This document shows, in pieces, positions 60,546-64,000 of a stretch of 64,000 nucleotides of DNA. Numbering within the stretch: position 1 is the stretch's first letter; every line of letters begins with the position of its first letter. The stretch is from Alteraquisediminimonas sediminicola (lineage in GTDB: Bacteria > Pseudomonadota > Alphaproteobacteria > Sphingomonadales > Sphingomonadaceae): contig NZ_JAHXZS010000001.1 in the NCBI RefSeq assembly GCF_019740335.1, positions 124,001 to 188,000 of the forward strand, in the 5' to 3' direction. The notes under the pieces are model-generated. The model had not been told where the DNA came from. It worked only from the letters and a program-made list of their open reading frames with translations, and did no database searches. Made by a program: the position numbers and the translations under genes.

Positions 60546-62440
60546 TGTGCGGGATTGCAGGTATTTATCAACTGAACGACACAGGGCCGGTTGACCCCCA
60601 TCGCATCAAGGTCATGTGCGATAGCATTGCCCATCGCGGGCCGGATGGGGAGGGGATCTGGACCGGACCGGGGATCGGTCTTGGCCATCGCCGCTTGTCG
60701 ATTATTGACATCAGCGGCGGCGCGCAGCCGATGACCAGCACAGATGGTCGGCTCAGCCTCGTCTTCAATGGCGAGATCTATAATTTCGCGGCAGTGCGCG
60801 GCCTGTTGGAGGCGCTGGGCCATCGTTTTAACACCAGCAGCGATACAGAAGTAATCCTGCATGGTTGGCGGCAATGGGGGGCGGATTGCGTCAGCCAGTT
60901 TGATGGCATGTTTTCCTTTGCAATTTATGATCGGCGTGATCAGTCCTTGTTCCTGTGCCGTGACCGCTTTGGGGTGAAGCCGCTCTATTACGCGGTGCTG
61001 GAGGAGGGGGCGCTGATTTTCGGATCGGAGTTGAAGGCGTTACTGGCCCATCCGGGCCTGCATCGCACGCTCAATCCCCATGCCGTCGATGCCTATCTCG
61101 CCTTTGGCTATGTGCCGGATCATCTGTGCATCTTGGCCGGAGTGGAAAAACTGCCTGCGGGCCATGCCCTGATGGTGCAACGTGGCCGCCCCTTGCCCAA
61201 GCCCAGCCCCTATTGGGACATCAGCTTTGATCGGCGGGCATCTGGATCGGAGGAGGTGTATCGCGAGGGCTTGCTCGATCATCTGCGCGTTGCGGTCAAA
61301 TCGCGCATGGTTGCGGATGTGCCTTTGGGCGCGTTTCTTTCCGGGGGCGTGGATAGCAGCGCGATTGTCGCCTTGATGGCGGAACACAGCGGCCAGAAGG
61401 TCAAGACCTGTTCCATCGGCTTCAATGTGGCGGGGTTGGATGAGACCGGTTTCGCTGCCGAAGTGGCGAGCAGATTCCAGACCGATCATCGCAGCTTGAC
61501 GGTAAATCCGCACGATTTTGGCCTGATTGATGTGCTGGCCGATCATTTTGACGAGCCATTTGGCGATGCATCGGCCCTGCCAACCTATCGCGTCTGCCAA
61601 TTGGCGCGGCAGCGAGTAAAGGTAGCGCTATCGGGCGATGGCGTGGATGAGGCGCTGGCGGGGTATCGGCGCTATCGGCTGCATGCCAATGAAGATCGGG
61701 TCCGCGCAATGCTGCCGCGCATGATCCGTCGCCCGTTGTTCGGCGCGTTGGGACGCATATATCCCAAGGCCGATTGGGCACCGCAATATTTGCGGGCCAA
61801 AACGACGTTTCAGGGGCTCACGCAGGATAGCGCCGAAAGTTATGCAATGGCCGTCGGCGTCACCAGTCATGCTCAGCGTCACCGGCTCTACACCCCCGAA
61901 TTTGCACGGTCATTGCAAGGCCATCGTGCCGAGGCGTGTTATATCGATCTGATCCGCAACGCACCCGCGACCGACCCATTATCCGCCGTCCAATATGCCG
62001 ATCTGAAGCTATGGCTGCCTGGCGATATTTTGACGAAACTGGACCGGATGAGCATGGCCGTCGGGTTGGAGGCGCGCGAGCCGTTGCTTGATCATCGACT
62101 GGTCCAATATGCGGCGGAAATCCCCGCCGAAATGCGGCTGCGCGGCGGCGAGGGGAAATATATCTTCAAACAGGCGATGTCCGGCCATTTGCCCGATCAT
62201 ATTTTGTATCGTCGCAAAATGGGCTTTGTTACGCCCATTGGTTCATGGTTTCGGGGACCATTGGCCGATGAAGCGCGACGGTTTGTCGGTAATGCCGCCA
62301 TCGCCCATGCCGGGATGTTCATGCCGGATATGCTGCACAAGTTCACCGAAGATCACATCGCCGGTCGCGCCGATCATGGCCGGTTGTTGTGGCTGTTGAT
62401 GATGCTGGATCGGTCATTGGCGAAAATCTTTTCGCTGTAA
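60545..62440 (+). CDS. Asparagine-synthase-like amidotransferase, XrtA system
   Basis: A 631-residue glutamine amidotransferase of the AsnB type (TIGR03108 in exosortase loci). The N-terminal nucleophile Cys2 opens the glutaminase domain (MCGIAGIYQL, followed by GLGHRRLSIIDISGGAQPM), and the synthetase half has the ATP motif LSGGVDSSAI, LPGDILTKLDRMSMA and EAREPLLDHRL. It would transfer ammonia from glutamine to a carboxylate; in this context the acceptor may be the polymer or its lipid-linked precursor. It is the last gene of the XrtA plus-strand operon. Only a hairpin for the opposite strand lies behind it. Confidence 0.92.
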   Translation: MCGIAGIYQLNDTGPVDPHRIKVMCDSIAHRGPDGEGIWTGPGIGLGHRRLSIIDISGGAQPMTSTDGRLSLVFNGEIYNFAAVRGLLEALGHRFNTSSDTEVILHGWRQWGADCVSQFDGMFSFAIYDRRDQSLFLCRDRFGVKPLYYAVLEEGALIFGSELKALLAHPGLHRTLNPHAVDAYLAFGYVPDHLCILAGVEKLPAGHALMVQRGRPLPKPSPYWDISFDRRASGSEEVYREGLLDHLRVAVKSRMVADVPLGAFLSGGVDSSAIVALMAEHSGQKVKTCSIGFNVAGLDETGFAAEVASRFQTDHRSLTVNPHDFGLIDVLADHFDEPFGDASALPTYRVCQLARQRVKVALSGDGVDEALAGYRRYRLHANEDRVRAMLPRMIRRPLFGALGRIYPKADWAPQYLRAKTTFQGLTQDSAESYAMAVGVTSHAQRHRLYTPEFARSLQGHRAEACYIDLIRNAPATDPLSAVQYADLKLWLPGDILTKLDRMSMAVGLEAREPLLDHRLVQYAAEIPAEMRLRGGEGKYIFKQAMSGHLPDHILYRRKMGFVTPIGSWFRGPLADEARRFVGNAAIAHAGMFMPDMLHKFTEDHIAGRADHGRLLWLLMMLDRSLAKIFSL

Positions 62441-62453
62441 CTGGCCCCAATGC

Positions 62454-62481
62454 AAAAGCGGCGCCCAGATGGACGCCGCTT
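62454..62481 (-). terminator. Intrinsic terminator of purC (minus strand)
   Basis: On the minus strand the stem AAGCGGCG/CGCCGCTT (62481-62474 with 62463-62456) ends in TTTT. It lies 28 bases after the purC stop. In the plus direction it lacks a T tract, so it does not clearly serve the XrtA operon. Confidence 0.65.
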
Positions 62482-62508
62482 GATATGCTTACATGGAGAA
62501 GATGGGCC

Positions 62509-63291
62509 TTATTTGCCGCGCTTCTTCCGATGCGTGTCGAGGTCGAGCACGTCGCTTTCCTCGCTGCCTTCCGGCAACAGGCCAAGGCGACGAGCCACTT
62601 CCTGATAGGCTTCGACTTCGCCGCCGAGATCCTGACGGAAACGGTCCTTGTCGAGCTTTTCACCGGTGGTGAGGTCCCACAAGCGACAGCCATCCGGGCT
62701 GATTTCATCGGCCAGAATGACGCGGGCGAAATCATTTTCCCAAAAGCGGCCAAATTCCAGCTTGAAATCGACAAGACGGATGCCGATCCCGGCGAACATC
62801 CCGCACATGAAATCGTTGATGCGGATCGCCATGTCGGCGATGTCGTGCATTTCTTCCGGGCTGGCCCAGCCGAAGCAGGCGATATGCTCTTCCGAAATCA
62901 GCGGATCGCCCAGAGCATCGTCCTTGTAATAATATTCGATGATCGTGCGCGGCAGTTGCGTGCCTTCTTCGATGCCGAGGCGCTTCGAGATCGAACCGGC
63001 GGCGACGTTGCGGACAACGACTTCGATCGGGATGATTTCGACCTGACGCACTAATTGTTCGCGCATGTTGAGGCGACGAATGAAATGGGTCGGCACGTTG
63101 ATGTGAGAGAGCAGGGTGAAAACATGCTCGGAAATGCGGTTGTTGATGACGCCCTTGCCGTTGATCGTGCCTTTTTTCAGGGCATTAAACGCGGTCGCAT
63201 CGTCCTTGAAATACTGGATGAGGGTGCCGGGTTCCGGACCTTCATAGAGGATCTTGGCCTTGCCTTCGTAGATTTGGCGACGGCGGGACAT
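62509..63291 (-). CDS. purC: Phosphoribosylaminoimidazole-succinocarboxamide synthase
   Basis: A 260-residue SAICAR synthetase of purine synthesis. Motifs: the N-terminal [15 protein letters not shown] with ATP-binding Lys, [35 protein letters not shown] and DFKLEFGR near residue 180, followed by [16 protein letters not shown]-terminal tail of about 30 residues ([20 protein letters not shown]) extends past the domain. A hairpin lies in its leader. It is divergent from nothing; the DUF2721 gene upstream reads in the same direction. Confidence 0.96.
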   Translation of the reverse strand: MSRRRQIYEGKAKILYEGPEPGTLIQYFKDDATAFNALKKGTINGKGVINNRISEHVFTLLSHINVPTHFIRRLNMREQLVRQVEIIPIEVVVRNVAAGSISKRLGIEEGTQLPRTIIEYYYKDDALGDPLISEEHIACFGWASPEEMHDIADMAIRINDFMCGMFAGIGIRLVDFKLEFGRFWENDFARVILADEISPDGCRLWDLTTGEKLDKDRFRQDLGGEVEAYQEVARRLGLLPEGSEESDVLDLDTHRKKRGK

Positions 63292-63322
63292 GGCAACACT
63301 CCGGTGTTCAGGAAAACAGGAA

Positions 63323-63366
63323 GCCCCGGCACCAATTTTCCGCGACAGAAAAATGGCAGCCGGGGC
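63323..63366 (-). other. Long hairpin in purC leader / after DUF2721 gene
   Basis: GCCCCGGC (63323-63330) pairs with GCCGGGGC (63359-63366), with inner pairs CCA/TGG and TTTT/AAAA inside the loop. On the minus strand the T-rich stretch behind it is imperfect, so it is either a weak terminator of the upstream gene or a structured 5' leader of purC. I recognise no riboswitch class. Confidence 0.5.
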
Positions 63367-63455
63367 CGTTCCTTCCGTTTAGCACCATGCGCCAACGGAT
63401 GCAATCGCATCGCGGCCATGGCTGACGGGAAAAAGCGCGCATTATTGTGTGAAAT

Positions 63456-63926
63456 TCAGCCGACTTGATCGGTTTTGCGATCCGTTGGTGCTGCCCGTTC
63501 ATCTTCCAGAAAATGCGCGGGAATACGCAGGCTAGCGGTGGCCAGCCGGGTTTCCAGCAGAAACTGCACCAGCGCCAGCAGGAACAGACCCATCGTGCCG
63601 ATGAAGCACAATGCGATCACATCATCCATCTTGAACCCGAGCATCTTGTCGATGAACAGTAACGCCACAATCGTACCGACGAGAATCGCGGCCATCACCA
63701 ACAACAGGATCGCCAGATTGATCCGGTCGATCCGGATGCTGAGATGGCGCAATTCTTCGATGATGAGGTTGCGCTCTTCCGGCAAGGTGACGCCGTGGCG
63801 TTCTTGCAATTTGCGCGAACGGTCGACAATTCGGGCGAGCCGTCCGGTCAGCGTGCCCATGAAATTGCCAATCGCCACCAATACGAACACCGGGGTCAGG
63901 CTGAGCTGGATCGTTTGCGAAATCAT
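63456..63926 (-). CDS. DUF2721 membrane protein
   Basis: A 156-residue protein with three membrane helices: one near residues 5-27, one at 70-92 (LAILLLVMAAILVGTIVALLFI) and one at 103-125 (ALCFIGTMGLFLLALVQFLLE), separated by a charged coil (RIVDRSRKLQERHG). This matches DUF2721. The function is unknown. It lies between the apparent acetyl-CoA synthetase end and purC on the same strand, 13 bases after the former, which suggests they are cotranscribed. Confidence 0.85.
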   Translation of the reverse strand: MISQTIQLSLTPVFVLVAIGNFMGTLTGRLARIVDRSRKLQERHGVTLPEERNLIIEELRHLSIRIDRINLAILLLVMAAILVGTIVALLFIDKMLGFKMDDVIALCFIGTMGLFLLALVQFLLETRLATASLRIPAHFLEDERAAPTDRKTDQVG

Positions 63927-63939
63927 CTAAGGTAAATCT

Positions 63940-64000
63940 CTATTGGGCGCGATTGGCGACAAGATTGTCCACCACCGCAGGATCGGCAAGGGTGGAAATG
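63940..64000 (-). CDS. acs: C-terminal end of acetyl-CoA synthetase (partial)
   Basis: The last 19 full codons before a TAG stop (63940-63942 on the complement) read ISTLADPAVVDNLVANRAQ. STLADPxVV followed by a helix is the usual C-terminus of acetyl-CoA synthetase, which makes acetyl-CoA from acetate with ATP. Only this tail lies in the window; the gene continues past 64000. The call rests on a short match and on reading frame. Confidence 0.65.
   Translation of the reverse strand, partial: ISTLADPAVVDNLVANRAQ

Noticed and set aside
53011-62440. PEP-CTERM sorting signals in locus proteins
   Set aside because: I checked the C-termini of the translated genes; none has Pro-Glu-Pro followed by a hydrophobic helix and Arg cluster.

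Overview
This window is chromosomal DNA from an alphaproteobacterium, most likely a member of the Sphingomonadales. The evidence is the moderately high GC content, the alphaproteobacterial F1-ATPase zeta-subunit inhibitor, the YdcH/DUF465 protein, a deoxyhypusine-synthase-like polyamine enzyme beside an ornithine decarboxylase, and a complete exosortase A (XrtA) exopolysaccharide locus of the kind found in sphingomonads. I see no insertion sequences, prophage, CRISPR array or integron. No gene-free stretch exceeds about 300 bases; the longest gap is about 270 bases (3312-3580) and I see nothing in it.

Layout. 1-8 kb holds tRNA-Met and tRNA-Arg with scattered single genes: a WYL-like protein, a DUF2141 protein, a PAP2 phosphatase, a GT4 glycosyltransferase, tRNA hydroxylase TrhO, a lipoprotein, a Gfo/Idh/MocA oxidoreductase, a tyrosine phosphatase and YdcH. 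8-13.6 kb is the elongasome operon mreB-mreC-mreD-mrdA-rodA on the minus strand. 13.7-20.7 kb carries mutL, a TauE/SafE exporter, a fused nucleotidyltransferase-like membrane protein, a histidine-kinase-like protein whose phosphoacceptor His is replaced, a sterol-desaturase-family protein and infC with an apparent ATA start codon. 20.8-28.3 kb is central metabolism: scoAB, leuCD, the ATPase zeta inhibitor, BolA plus monothiol glutaredoxin, class I fumarase and alanine dehydrogenase. 29-31.6 kb is a translationally coupled iron-sulfur operon of two cysteine desulfurases and a ferredoxin. 31.7-34 kb is the polyamine pair, with a structured leader over the ornithine decarboxylase ribosome binding site. 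34-43 kb includes a 58-residue membrane protein, ferredoxin, alkA, a GT-C-like membrane protein, the SRP RNA (minus strand), merC-zur, dxs, a zinc-type TonB receptor with a Zur-like operator, and trxB.

43.9-62.4 kb is the XrtA locus. A minus-strand arm carries GNAT, acyl carrier protein and hydrolases 2 and 1. It diverges from a plus-strand arm carrying acyl-CoA ligase, PLP decarboxylase, outer-membrane export lipoprotein, Wzz-like chain-length protein, tyrosine autokinase, beta-barrel protein, ATPase, polysaccharide deacetylase, FemAB-like protein, glycosyltransferase, an exosortase A/EpsI fusion and an asparagine-synthase-like amidotransferase. Together these would make, modify and export an exopolysaccharide and process C-terminally tagged (PEP-CTERM) proteins. 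No PEP-CTERM substrate and no polyprenyl-phosphate sugar-initiating transferase lies in the window, so those must be elsewhere. The window closes with purC, a DUF2721 membrane protein and the last codons of what looks like acetyl-CoA synthetase.

The points most worth a second look are the ODC leader with two mutually exclusive SD-masking pairings, the ATA start of infC, the His-less kinase, the Zur-like box inside the TonB-receptor promoter, the apparent stop-loss in the XrtA beta-barrel gene, and the non-serine nucleophile elbows of the two XrtA-associated hydrolases.
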